Shown: positions 35,392 through 44,214 of the stretch, one piece after another
Numbering within the stretch: the stretch's first letter is position 1
How the letters are laid out: the number at the start of each line of letters is the position of its first letter
Assembly (NCBI RefSeq): GCF_019444005.1
Contig: NZ_CP049304.1
Coordinates: 1 to 64,000 of the forward strand
Source: Liquorilactobacillus nagelii DSM 13675
GTDB taxonomy: Bacteria; Bacillota; Bacilli; Lactobacillales; Lactobacillaceae
DNA: 64,000 bases
Direction: 5' to 3'
Program-made: the position numbers and the translations under genes
The notes under the pieces: generated by a model
The model's input: the letters and a program-made list of their open reading frames with translations, nothing else
What the model was told of the DNA's origin: nothing
Databases searched by the model: none

Positions 35392-37071
35392 TTAATCCGT
35401 TTCAAAAACAACCGCTTGATAAGGATGCAAAATTAAATTAGTAGCATCTTGAACTAAGTTGGTTTGACTGTTAAGTAGAAGTGAGCCGGTAGGAAGGGAG
35501 ACTTTTTGACTTTCGGCAGACAAATTAACGAAAACACTAATTATTTGTTCTCCCAGTTGACGTTGATAGGCGATGACGTCATCAGGAGCCGGGAGTTCAA
35601 TTAATCTGCCATCGATTAAGGTTGACTGATAGTGCGGATTATGCCGCAATTTTCCCATTGCTCGATAGAAGTTCAGTACAGATGTAGGATCTAAATCTTC
35701 ATCTGTTACGTTAATTTCTTGACGATCATTTCCCATGTTTAACCAAGGCTGAGTCTTTGAGAAACCGCCAAAGCCGGTATTATTCCATTGCATCGGTGTC
35801 CGAGCATTATCACGAGAACGATCATTTAAAAGCTCTAGTGCTTGTTGTGGCTGGAAGCCAGCTTTGAGAGCCATTTGATAATTGTTAATTGATGAAACAT
35901 CGTTAAATTCAGAAATTTTAGTTCGCTGAAAGTTCTTCATGCCAATTTCTTGACCTTGGTAGATGAATGGAACTCCTGGTAAGAAATAGTACATGGCCGC
36001 TAAAGCTTTGGCAGCTTGAGGAGTTTGTTCAGCTTTGTTGCGAATTAGTTTTGATAGTACGCGAGGTTGGTCGTGGTTTTCTAAGACATTGGCCGTCCAG
36101 CCACCAGCTTGCTTAATTGATTTTTGGGCCGAAAAGATGGTGTCTTTCAACTCTTTAATCGACCAGTCAGCCTTACCACGATACCATTCATCAACATTGG
36201 CAATATCAATATTAAGGTAACTGAAATCAAAAATCATCGAGAAATAGCCATCAGGACCAATGAATTGTGGTAAATCACCAGCCGGAACACCATAGGCTTC
36301 ACCTACCGTAACAGCATTATATTTATCAAAAGTAGCTGCCTTTAATTCATCAAGGAACTTATTTAAACCAGGTCGGTTTTGCCCCTTTTTAGTTACGGCA
36401 ACTAAACCATCGTCACCATCAGGCGGAAGGCTTGCCCAGTCAAGATCTTTTTTCAGGTGAGTAATTGCATCAATTCGGTAACCAGCAATGCCTTTATCGA
36501 GCCACCAATTGATCATTTGATAAATTGCTTGTCGTAATTTAGGATTTTCCCAATTTAGTTCCGGTTGTTGTGGAGCAAATGTATGAAAATAATAAGTTCC
36601 GGGCTCATTGGGGACCTCTGTCCAAGTAGAACCGCCAAAAATACTGCGCCAATTATTCGGAACTTTCCCATCGGTAGTTTTTTTGAAGATATAATATTTA
36701 CGATAAGGACTGCTTGGATCGGCCAATGCTTGTTTGAACCAAGTATGTTGATCTGAGGTATGGTTGACAACTAAATCCATAATCAATTTGATTCCTCTTT
36801 TTTTGGCTTCGACCAACAGTTGGTCAAAGTCAGCCATAGTACCAAATTGCGGATCAATTGCTTGATAATCGGAAATATCGTATCCCATGTCGACCATCGG
36901 TGATTGGTAAACGGGAGAAAGCCAAATCATGGTAATTCCCAGTGATTTTAGATAATCTAAATGCTGAATGACTCCCTGTAGATCACCAATTCCGTCATCG
37001 TTTGTATCTTGAAATGAACGTGGATAAACTTGATAGACAATCTCACCTTTCCACCAACGAGTATTTGTCAT
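35392..37071 (-). CDS. malL: GH13 alpha-glucosidase / oligo-1,6-glucosidase
   Basis: A 559-aa cytoplasmic glycosidase. The (beta/alpha)8 motifs are DLVVNHTSDQH, GYRIDAITHL (nucleophile D201), VTVGEAYG (acid/base E258) and ENHDQPR (D334), with QGQEIGM further on; it fits subfamily GH13_31. The residue after the nucleophile is Ala rather than the Val or Thr usually linked to alpha-1,6 or alpha-1,4 preference, so linkage choice is open. It lies 26 nt after a malT-type transporter gene and would hydrolyse imported maltose or isomaltose. Confidence 0.88.
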   Translation of the reverse strand: MTNTRWWKGEIVYQVYPRSFQDTNDDGIGDLQGVIQHLDYLKSLGITMIWLSPVYQSPMVDMGYDISDYQAIDPQFGTMADFDQLLVEAKKRGIKLIMDLVVNHTSDQHTWFKQALADPSSPYRKYYIFKKTTDGKVPNNWRSIFGGSTWTEVPNEPGTYYFHTFAPQQPELNWENPKLRQAIYQMINWWLDKGIAGYRIDAITHLKKDLDWASLPPDGDDGLVAVTKKGQNRPGLNKFLDELKAATFDKYNAVTVGEAYGVPAGDLPQFIGPDGYFSMIFDFSYLNIDIANVDEWYRGKADWSIKELKDTIFSAQKSIKQAGGWTANVLENHDQPRVLSKLIRNKAEQTPQAAKALAAMYYFLPGVPFIYQGQEIGMKNFQRTKISEFNDVSSINNYQMALKAGFQPQQALELLNDRSRDNARTPMQWNNTGFGGFSKTQPWLNMGNDRQEINVTDEDLDPTSVLNFYRAMGKLRHNPHYQSTLIDGRLIELPAPDDVIAYQRQLGEQIISVFVNLSAESQKVSLPTGSLLLNSQTNLVQDATNLILHPYQAVVFETD

Positions 37072-37097
37072 CTAAATCAGCTCCCTTTTTCTCTATC

Positions 37098-38435
37098 TTA
37101 TATTTTTTCTTTAATTAATGAAACTGAAAGACTACCAATTAACATTAAAATTCCTGAGATTAAAATCATTGCAGGAAATTTACTTCCAACTGCTGGAAAA
37201 ATTGCAAACGAAGCGACTGAAGCAACAATTTGTGGTAAGCAAATTGAACCATTGAATAGACCAAGGTAAGTTCCCATATGTGAATAACCATCAAGTGCGT
37301 TGGTAACCATAATGAAAGGATAAGCCATCATGCCAGCCCATGAGATACCAATCAGGATAAATGAGAATAACAAGCCAAATTGTGAATGAATGAAGAAAAC
37401 TGAAATAAAGCCGATTGCACCTAAAAATAATGATAGGGTGTAGCCAAGTTTATTTTTACCAGCCGGAATTTTTGATAAAACCAGTGACCAGATAACAGCA
37501 GCAACTGCATAAACGGCTGATAAGATTCCAAACCAATTAGCACCAGCTTGATAACCAGAACTGGTTGGATCAGCAGCATGATAGACTGTTGCCGCAACGC
37601 TGCCAGCACCATAAGTCCAAAGATACTGGAAAGCCATCCAGCAGAAAAATTGAGTTAAAGTAACACTCCAAAAAGTTTTCGGTGCTTCTTTTAATAATTG
37701 CAGCATACTTTTATTTTTTTCGTTAGCGTTGTCTTCATTTAAAGCTACGCCATGATATTTCTTGTAAGTATCATCATCATATTCATGAACTGAAAAAACT
37801 GAAATTAAAGAAAAAATAACCAGAATTACTGCTCCTACATAAAATGAAATTCGAACAGAATCAGGAACTTGACCTGCAGCTGCTGTATTAGCCACACCGA
37901 TAGCTGTCAAAAGGTAAGGAAAAATTGTTGCTAAAACAGAACCAGTATTGGACAAAAAGCTTTGAATTGAATAAGCATATGATTTTTGCTTTTCGTTGAC
38001 CATATCACCAACAACCATCTTAAATGGCTGCATAGCAACATTTGAACTCAAATCCATAAATAAAATAGCAATTGCGCCAAACCATAAGGCAGTTGAAGTT
38101 TTGAAGCCGAAACTGCCTGAATTTGGTAATAAAAACATTACAATAACTGAGACTAAAGCGCCAACTAGCAAGTAAGGCATTCGCCGTCCAAAGCGTTTAC
38201 TCCATGTTCGATCAGATAAATAGCCAACGATTGGTTGGACAACCATTCCTGCTAATGGGGGTAAAATAAAGAAGAAGCCAAGCTTGGTTGGATCTGCTCC
38301 AAGAGTTTGAAAAATTCTTCCCATTTGAGAACTTTGTAAAGAAAACGCCATTTGAACTCCGAGAAAACCAAAACTTAACATCCAAATGGTGGATAATGGC
38401 AAATTAGGCAAAGTAGTTTTATTTTTGTTTTCCAT
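37098..38435 (-). CDS. malT: MFS disaccharide transporter (MalT-like, SLC45 type)
   Basis: A 445-aa, twelve-helix glycoside permease. WMLSFGFLGVQMAFSLQSSQ and VGYLSDRTWSKRFGRRMPYL (the family loop between helices 2 and 3) match the sucrose/maltose MFS group. It probably brings maltose in with protons for the intracellular glucosidase encoded downstream. Its promoter faces the LacI regulator gene across a region with two palindromes and a cre-like site. Substrate inferred from neighbours. Confidence 0.83.
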   Translation of the reverse strand: MENKNKTTLPNLPLSTIWMLSFGFLGVQMAFSLQSSQMGRIFQTLGADPTKLGFFFILPPLAGMVVQPIVGYLSDRTWSKRFGRRMPYLLVGALVSVIVMFLLPNSGSFGFKTSTALWFGAIAILFMDLSSNVAMQPFKMVVGDMVNEKQKSYAYSIQSFLSNTGSVLATIFPYLLTAIGVANTAAAGQVPDSVRISFYVGAVILVIFSLISVFSVHEYDDDTYKKYHGVALNEDNANEKNKSMLQLLKEAPKTFWSVTLTQFFCWMAFQYLWTYGAGSVAATVYHAADPTSSGYQAGANWFGILSAVYAVAAVIWSLVLSKIPAGKNKLGYTLSLFLGAIGFISVFFIHSQFGLLFSFILIGISWAGMMAYPFIMVTNALDGYSHMGTYLGLFNGSICLPQIVASVASFAIFPAVGSKFPAMILISGILMLIGSLSVSLIKEKI

Positions 38436-38460
38436 TGTAGATACTCCTAAAATAAATAGT

Positions 38461-38556
38461 TGAAATCGATTTCACAAATAAATTGTAGCACGCTAATTTT
38501 ATTTCGAAAACGCTTAAAACTCTGTTAGCGCTAACAAGATTTTTCGGCTAACAGAG
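38461..38556. promoter_or_regulatory. malT-malR operator and cre cluster
   Basis: TGAAATCGATTTCA (38461-38474) is a perfect 14-bp palindrome beside the malT start. GAAAACGCTTAAAA (38506-38519), read on the minus strand, matches the cre consensus with one mismatch. TGTTAGCGCTAACA (38523-38536) is a second perfect palindrome, and CTCTGTTAGC (38520-38529) also pairs with GCTAACAGAG (38547-38556), so GCTAACA occurs twice in tandem. LacI-type regulators bind such CG-centred palindromes; the MalR protein and CcpA are the likely ligands. Confidence 0.7.
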
Positions 38557-38586
38557 TATAGTAAAATAATTTTGGAGGTGAGGTTC

Positions 38587-39537
38587 ATGATAACATTAGC
38601 TGATGTTGCCAAAGAATCACATGTTTCAACGATGACGGTCTCAAGAGTGTTGCATCATCCCGAACAGGTTTCAGATGAAGTTAGACAAGCTGTTCAGCAA
38701 GCTATTAGCAAGTTAGGTTATAAGCCTAGTCGAGTTGGACAAGCCTTATCACAGCAGCGTCAATTTGCTATTCAATTTCTAATTTTAGAAGATATTCAAC
38801 AAGTCGATCCATACTATGCCAAACTATTGTTATATATTGCAGATTATTTGCGTGAACAAGGTTATACATTGGAGATTAGTCATGATTTGACTGATCATTC
38901 TAGTCAAGTTGATGGAACCTTTGTCAGCGGTGCAAGACAACAAGACTTGCCATTATTAACCAAGTCATCTGATCCGATCGTATCTTATGGTCAGCTTGAT
39001 CAAACGATTAAATATGTTGATATTGATAATTTCCAAGGCACTTATCAAATGACACACTATTTAGCAAAGTGTGGGTATCAAAACTTGCTTTATTTTGGAC
39101 TTGATTTGAACGAGGCTTTTGCGATTTCGCGTGAGGAAGGGTATTTGCAAGCCATGACGGAATTAAATAAAATGCCAACTATTTTTCGGATCGATAATAC
39201 TGAACAGACAGCAGCCAACCTAATCGAGCAATTAATTATAACTGATAATAGTGCGATTGTTGCGGCCACTGATCGGATTGCAATTGGAGCTTTACAACAA
39301 CTTTTACACTTGGGTATTAAAATTCCCGCTGACGTTGGGGTAACTGGCTTTGATGGCGTCTTTATTAATCAGATTTCATTACAACACTTAACCACGGTAC
39401 AGCAACCGCTTAAAAAAATTGCCCAATCAATGGTTGAACTGCTGTTAGGAATGATTGAAAAACGCCCTGGAAAGTCAACTTTAATTCCCCCACAATTATC
39501 AATTGCACAAACAACCCGAGCATTAGAAGAGAAATGA
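38587..39537 (+). CDS. malR: LacI-family regulator of the maltose genes
   Basis: A 316-aa repressor: helix-turn-helix ITLADVAKESHVSTMTVSRVL, hinge SRVGQALSQQRQ, then a periplasmic-binding-protein-like sensor (VDGTFVSGARQQDLPLL; AIVAATDRIAIGALQQL; GVTGFDGVFINQI). ATG 38587 follows GGAGGTGAGG. Divergent from malT-malL, with two palindromes in between. The helix-turn-helix matches MalR/CcpA-type LacI proteins. Maltose as inducer is inferred. Confidence 0.85.
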   Translation: MITLADVAKESHVSTMTVSRVLHHPEQVSDEVRQAVQQAISKLGYKPSRVGQALSQQRQFAIQFLILEDIQQVDPYYAKLLLYIADYLREQGYTLEISHDLTDHSSQVDGTFVSGARQQDLPLLTKSSDPIVSYGQLDQTIKYVDIDNFQGTYQMTHYLAKCGYQNLLYFGLDLNEAFAISREEGYLQAMTELNKMPTIFRIDNTEQTAANLIEQLIITDNSAIVAATDRIAIGALQQLLHLGIKIPADVGVTGFDGVFINQISLQHLTTVQQPLKKIAQSMVELLLGMIEKRPGKSTLIPPQLSIAQTTRALEEK

Positions 39538-39550
39538 ATCTAATGCGGTC

Positions 39551-39600
39551 TTGACAAGTTGTTTTCAAAATCCCACTATTATAACTGTTAACTAGTTAAC
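39551..39600 (+). promoter_or_regulatory. promoter with MarR-type palindromic operator
   Basis: TTGACA at 39551-39556 and CACTAT at 39574-39579 are 17 nt apart (an alternative -10 is TATTAT at 39577). GTTAACTAGTTAAC (39587-39600) is a perfect 14-bp palindrome at the expected transcription start, of the form bound by MarR proteins. The MarR gene at 40581 is the second gene of this unit, so autoregulation is likely. Confidence 0.65.
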
Positions 39601-39627
39601 TAATTTTTGGAGGTGGGGGACGGTCAC

Positions 39628-40563
39628 ATGAATATAGGACTGTTGTTTAATCAAATTTTTTTGATGTTTTGTTTAATGTTATTAGGCTTATTGGCCAACA
39701 AGATAAAATTTATTCATGAACAAACTGCTAATGATTTAACTAATATTTTATTATATTTAGTTTCACCTTGTTTAATTATCAAATCTTTTGAAATTCACTA
39801 TTCAGCTCAGCGTTTAGATCAGTTATTATTGATTGCCAGTTCAATGCTGATTATCTATTCATTGCAGATTTTGTGCTCAAAGTTGATCTTTCATGCAGTT
39901 ACGGATCCACGGTTGCAGCGAATTACAAAATTTGGCAGCATCTATTCAAATGCTGGTTTCATTGGAATTCCGCTAGTCAGTTCATTGTTTGGTGATCGGG
40001 GTGTTTTTTATGCAGTAGTACCGATTGTCTTTTTTAATCTTTTTAATTGGACTCATGGAGTTGCTTTATTTAACAAAGAAGAAAGTAAAATCGGAATCAA
40101 GCAAGAATTTTTTCGGGTCATATTTAATCCTAACATTATAGCAATTTTGCTAGGTGGGTTAATTTTTGCTAGTTCACTGCAACTTCCAGGAATTTTAAAG
40201 CAATTGATTAACGATATCAGTGCAATTAATACACCACTATCAATGTTGGTAATTGGTAATAGTTTTGCTAATATCACTTTAAAAGATTGCCGTTTGAGTT
40301 GGGCGTTGGCAGCAGCAGTTATTTTACGGAATTTGATCTATCCATTGTTGACAGTAGTGGTTATCTCATTTTTAGGAATTACCGGAATGGCTCAAGCGGC
40401 AGTTGTTTTGATGATGGCTTGTCCAGTTGCTGGAATTGTTGTGTTATTTACACTGCAGCAACATGAAGACCCATCGCCGGCAATCACTCTAATGAGTTTA
40501 TCAACTTTGTTGAGTGTGATCACTATTCCATTAGTATTTATTATCAGTCGGGAATTTTTTTGA
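39628..40563 (+). CDS. AEC-family permease (auxin efflux carrier fold)
   Basis: A 311-aa membrane protein with ten predicted helices in two inverted halves. FCLMLLGLLANKIKFIHEQT and GSIYSNAGFIGIPLVSSLFG (the family's conserved asparagine-glycine region) identify the AEC fold. In lactic acid bacteria such proteins carry malate or other organic acids; the substrate here is unknown. ATG 39628 follows GGGGGA by 7 nt. The MarR gene that follows overlaps or abuts its stop, and a MarR-type operator precedes it, so efflux of a sensed weak acid is plausible. Confidence 0.8.
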   Translation: MNIGLLFNQIFLMFCLMLLGLLANKIKFIHEQTANDLTNILLYLVSPCLIIKSFEIHYSAQRLDQLLLIASSMLIIYSLQILCSKLIFHAVTDPRLQRITKFGSIYSNAGFIGIPLVSSLFGDRGVFYAVVPIVFFNLFNWTHGVALFNKEESKIGIKQEFFRVIFNPNIIAILLGGLIFASSLQLPGILKQLINDISAINTPLSMLVIGNSFANITLKDCRLSWALAAAVILRNLIYPLLTVVVISFLGITGMAQAAVVLMMACPVAGIVVLFTLQQHEDPSPAITLMSLSTLLSVITIPLVFIISREFF

Positions 40564-40580
40564 AAAAGGAGCTGGAGTAT

Positions 40581-40994
40581 TTGCAAGCAGCAATTCAAAA
40601 AGACTTAGCGCATGCGCTTAATCAATCAGCACGAAGGATTAATAATTTATTAAATGAGGAACTGAAAAATTATCATATTTATGCTTCACAATATCAACTT
40701 TTGGTCAATATTAAACGCTATCATGGAGAAAGCTCACAGAAATTAGCCCAAATTCTAAATATCAAGCCAGCGGCTGTTAGCCGGACGCTAAAAGTGTTAG
40801 TCGATAAAGAGTTGATTACTCGGCAAACAGCAACAGATCACCGAGCTTATCAACTTGAAATTACTAACAAAGGTAATTCTTTATTACAAGAATTGGCAAA
40901 GCGAGATACGACTATTTTTGCTAATTATTTTGGCCATTTAACAGCCAGTGAAGTTGAACAACTGTTATCTTTAGTAAAGAAACTTAATTACTGA
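40581..40994 (+). CDS. MarR-family transcriptional regulator
   Basis: A 137-aa winged-helix regulator. YQLLVNIKRYHGESSQKLAQ and KPAAVSRTLKVLVDKELITR form the DNA-binding core, and TDHRAYQLEITNKG the wing. I choose TTG 40581, 9 nt after AAGGAG; an earlier TTG at 40560 lies upstream of that motif. It is coupled to the AEC permease gene and probably represses both through the palindrome at 39587. Confidence 0.83.
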   Translation: MQAAIQKDLAHALNQSARRINNLLNEELKNYHIYASQYQLLVNIKRYHGESSQKLAQILNIKPAAVSRTLKVLVDKELITRQTATDHRAYQLEITNKGNSLLQELAKRDTTIFANYFGHLTASEVEQLLSLVKKLNY

Positions 40995-40997
40995 TTT

Positions 40998-41144
40998 TTA
41001 AAAGTGGTTTTTTTGCCGCCAAAATCCCCAAAGGGCAATTAAAATTAATAATAAGGCAATGACAATAGAAATTACTGGTCGTTGAAGGGTTAGATCTCGT
41101 AGTAATAAAAGAATGCCACGAATTAGTTTTAAAAGATGATACAT
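40998..41144 (-). CDS. small single-pass membrane protein
   Basis: A 48-aa protein starting MYHLLKLIRGILLLLRD, with one strong hydrophobic helix (about residues 25-42) ending FWRQKNHF. AGGAGG lies 6 nt before ATG 41144, which makes expression likely. The stop is 3 nt from the convergent marR stop. No family recognised; it resembles many short membrane peptides of lactobacilli with unknown roles. Confidence 0.6.
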   Translation of the reverse strand: MYHLLKLIRGILLLLRDLTLQRPVISIVIALLLILIALWGFWRQKNHF

Positions 41145-41320
41145 AGTAAACCTCCTGAAGTGCTTGTTTTTAGCTCTATTTTAGCATTTTATCTCAACTA
41201 AATAATTTATGTTGACTGGAAACTTTGGTGTCGTTAATAATAAAATGGACTTTAGAAAATTTTATATGATAAGAATGAGTAGTAGTTATTTTTTGTTAGA
41301 TTGAGGGGAATTTACAACTA

Positions 41321-42586
41321 ATGGATGAAAATTATCTGACAGATTTATTTGACCAATATAAGCGGCGTGAAGATTTATTATATCAAAACTGGTTTATTAA
41401 AAGTGAACAGCGGTTAAAAGCTTTTAATCAAGTTCGCAAAGGAACAAAAAAAGTTGTTAATACGATTGAACAAGGAACTTTTCCACCAGATCTGAAAGGT
41501 TCAGCTTTGGCTGAAGTAATGGATGTAATTGCTGGTCAGACAGAGATTTTTAAGGGAGCAAAACATGCTTTTATGTGGAAACCTAAATTACGAATTCCTG
41601 ATATCTATGAAAATCGTGAAAATCAATTAGCCTTTGCCCACTTGTTGGCAGCCTTTTTAAATAATAAGCAAGTTGATAAATTGTTGGCAGCTGTAAACAT
41701 CCTAGCTGAAAAAAAGATTAAAGGGTTAGGACCAGCTGTTGCTAACATCTTATATTTTCTAGAACCAACAATTTTTCCACCATTCAATACGGCAATTGTT
41801 CGTGGATATAATTATCTGACAGGATCCAAAATTCGGCTAGGAAAATGGTCAGATTACTTTAAATTACGGGATGGAATTATTGAGATGAATCAATGTGGTC
41901 AACTATTTTCCAAAGATTTAGGTGCTATTTCAGCGTTCTTGTTTGATATTGGTAAACTAAATTATGCAATTCCAGAAAATGAAGCGGCCGTTATCAAAGT
42001 ATCTGTCAGCAAGACTCAAAAAAGGATTAGTCAAAAGTTATCACAAGTTGCGATTAAAAATTTACACCAGCGAATTCAATATTTGTTGGGAACAATAGGA
42101 AATGAAATTGGTTATCAGACTTGGATTGCTGCTAACGATCATAGTCGTTTAGTTAATGGGCAGCGTTTAGGTGATATTTCTTTGCCCCAATTGCCTAAGA
42201 GCTGTCAAGATTTGCCGAAAGCTTTACAAAAAACGATTAGTTTAATTGACGTTATCTGGTTTGCTAGCGACGGGACACCAAGATGTGCTTTTGAAGTTGA
42301 AAAATCAACTTCAATTATGTCAGGAATGAATCGGATGGATGATTTATCAGAAATTAATCAAGCAGACTTGATGATGTACATTGTTTCACCAGATCAACGT
42401 GAAGATGAAGTCCGGGCTCAATTCAATCGACCACATTATATGCACAACGTTAATTTGCATGACCATTTACGCTATATTTTATTTAAAGATTTAGAAGACA
42501 ATGCTCAATTTATGTGCCGTTTTGGTCATGACTTTACAATTCTAGCTCCTATTTCGCATTATGCTAACGGGAAAATAGTCGGTTAA
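41321..42586 (+). CDS. orphan PD-(D/E)xK-like nuclease with helix-hairpin-helix-like segment
   Basis: A 421-aa protein of uncertain function. Near residues 131-150, [19 protein letters not shown] resembles a helix-hairpin-helix as in DNA glycosylases. In the C-terminal third, [20 protein letters not shown] followed by EKST gives D310, E325 and E327-K328. This spacing is seen in restriction-endonuclease-like folds of the kind with FEVE-S/T motifs. No methyltransferase or other restriction subunit is adjacent. GAGGGG precedes ATG 41321 at a long spacing. A DNA-processing or defence role is a reasonable guess, not shown. Confidence 0.55.
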   Translation: MDENYLTDLFDQYKRREDLLYQNWFIKSEQRLKAFNQVRKGTKKVVNTIEQGTFPPDLKGSALAEVMDVIAGQTEIFKGAKHAFMWKPKLRIPDIYENRENQLAFAHLLAAFLNNKQVDKLLAAVNILAEKKIKGLGPAVANILYFLEPTIFPPFNTAIVRGYNYLTGSKIRLGKWSDYFKLRDGIIEMNQCGQLFSKDLGAISAFLFDIGKLNYAIPENEAAVIKVSVSKTQKRISQKLSQVAIKNLHQRIQYLLGTIGNEIGYQTWIAANDHSRLVNGQRLGDISLPQLPKSCQDLPKALQKTISLIDVIWFASDGTPRCAFEVEKSTSIMSGMNRMDDLSEINQADLMMYIVSPDQREDEVRAQFNRPHYMHNVNLHDHLRYILFKDLEDNAQFMCRFGHDFTILAPISHYANGKIVG

Positions 42587-42600
42587 CGCTAACTTAGCAA

Positions 42601-42642
42601 AAAACGCTGCGACAAAAAACTTCAAGCTTGTCACAGCGCTAT
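42601..42642 (-). terminator. terminator of the oxidoreductase gene
   Basis: CGCTG-GACAA type stem (AGCGCTGTGACAA against TTGTCGCAGCGTT on the minus strand) followed by T6 on that strand. The plus strand lacks a T tail. Confidence 0.7.
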
Positions 42643-42697
42643 TGAATACAATTTGATTAAATTTTTTGTTTTACACAGATGCTGGATAATTTACTCA

Positions 42698-44077
42698 TTA
42701 AAAATCATAAGTAAAATGTGGTTGCTCAAAACCAGCTTTTCGTTCTTGCCGAATAGCCGCTTGGGCAACTTGATTAAGATAATTGAATGGTTGATTAAAT
42801 TCAGGTTGAAAGAACATATCAACAAAAGCGAGATCGTCAATGGTATTATGATTTTGAATTGCTAGGGAAATAGTATTAATAGCCGGCATTAAATTCTTAT
42901 TGCTGTCAAGTTGAGCACCAATTATTCGTCGATTATCACGATTATAAATTAATGAGATATTGAGTTTTGCTTCATTACTAAGATATTCTGGTAGTAAATC
43001 AGTTGTTAATGTTACCTCAAAGGCATTCAAATTATAGTGTCGAGCATTTTCAATCGTTAGGCCTGAAGTTGCCCAATAATGTCCCAAAATTTTCAAAGCT
43101 GAGGTTGCTTGGGTTCCAGTGTAAGGATAATAATTTTTAAAAATATTATGTGCTGCAATTTTCCCTTGCCGAATAGCATTTGAGGCCAAGGGAATGTATG
43201 CATCACTATCAGTTGGATTAAAACGAACTGCTGCACAATCTCCAGCAGCATAAATATTAGGATCAGAGGTTTGTAAATAGTTGTTTAATAAAAGTGCTCC
43301 ACGATTGTCAGTTTTAAGCTGATTTTTAAGTAGTCTTGTATTGGGAATAAAACCAGTACAAATTACAATCATGTCGGCACTAAAAGTTCGGTTAGCTGTT
43401 TTAAGTTGCAAGCTGTGGTCAGCTTTTTCAAAAATATTAGTTATTTGTGTTTGGAGCTGGACTTTGACGCCATGATCTTCCAAAAGTGCAGTAATTCGTG
43501 CAGCAGTTTCTTGATTGAAATAATTATTTAAAATTTGTTGATGTGATTGAAAAAGTTGGACTTGGTGACCATTAGTAGCGAAACCTTCAGCTAAACCAAC
43601 TCCAACATAGCCAGCGCCAACAATTGCAATTCGTTGATTGCTTTCAGCTAAATCGAGCATACGCTGGACTTGTTGATAATTTTTGCATAATAAAACACGA
43701 GGATTGTCAATGCCATTAATTGCAGGTAAGCGAACATTGGCGCCGGTTGCAACGATTAACCGATCATAGTCGTCTTGAATAATTGTTTCATTAGTCATAT
43801 CAGCAGCAGTAATTGTTTTTTTCTGGGGGTCTACTGCTAGGACATTGTGATTGTCGCAAACTTTTACTCCTAAGTTAACCAGTTGAGCTGGTGAAGAAAC
43901 GAAGGTATCATCCAGTTGCTGCAATGAGTGATTTAAATAAAGAAAAACTCCATCGGACATAAATGAGAAGCCATTAGTTCGTTCGTAAATTGTAACCTGA
44001 GTATCAGGATGAATTTCTAGAATTTCTTTAGCGGCAACGAGGCCGGCATGTGTACAGCCAATAATGATAACTTTCAT
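42698..44077 (-). CDS. NADH oxidase-like FAD-dependent oxidoreductase lacking the redox cysteine
   Basis: A 459-aa pyridine-nucleotide-disulfide oxidoreductase of the NADH oxidase/peroxidase/CoA-disulfide reductase group. VIIIGCTHAGLVAAKEIL binds FAD, IAIVGAGYVGVGLAEGFATNG binds NADH, and NIYAAGDCAAVRF is the second FAD motif. In water-forming NADH oxidases the sequence around residue 42 is SCG; here it is FSFMSDGVFLYLN with Asp42 instead of Cys. The enzyme should therefore not run the cysteine-sulfenic cycle; it may form hydrogen peroxide or act on another substrate. Confidence 0.85.
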   Translation of the reverse strand: MKVIIIGCTHAGLVAAKEILEIHPDTQVTIYERTNGFSFMSDGVFLYLNHSLQQLDDTFVSSPAQLVNLGVKVCDNHNVLAVDPQKKTITAADMTNETIIQDDYDRLIVATGANVRLPAINGIDNPRVLLCKNYQQVQRMLDLAESNQRIAIVGAGYVGVGLAEGFATNGHQVQLFQSHQQILNNYFNQETAARITALLEDHGVKVQLQTQITNIFEKADHSLQLKTANRTFSADMIVICTGFIPNTRLLKNQLKTDNRGALLLNNYLQTSDPNIYAAGDCAAVRFNPTDSDAYIPLASNAIRQGKIAAHNIFKNYYPYTGTQATSALKILGHYWATSGLTIENARHYNLNAFEVTLTTDLLPEYLSNEAKLNISLIYNRDNRRIIGAQLDSNKNLMPAINTISLAIQNHNTIDDLAFVDMFFQPEFNQPFNYLNQVAQAAIRQERKAGFEQPHFTYDF

Positions 44078-44214
44078 GTTAACTCCATTTATAAAATATA
44101 AGATTTTTAAACACCGATTTAATTAATATTATATAATTATTAATGACATTGAGAAAGAATTATTAATTATAGAACCACGCGCATTAAAATAGGAACTGCT
44201 GGGGGGAATTTATA

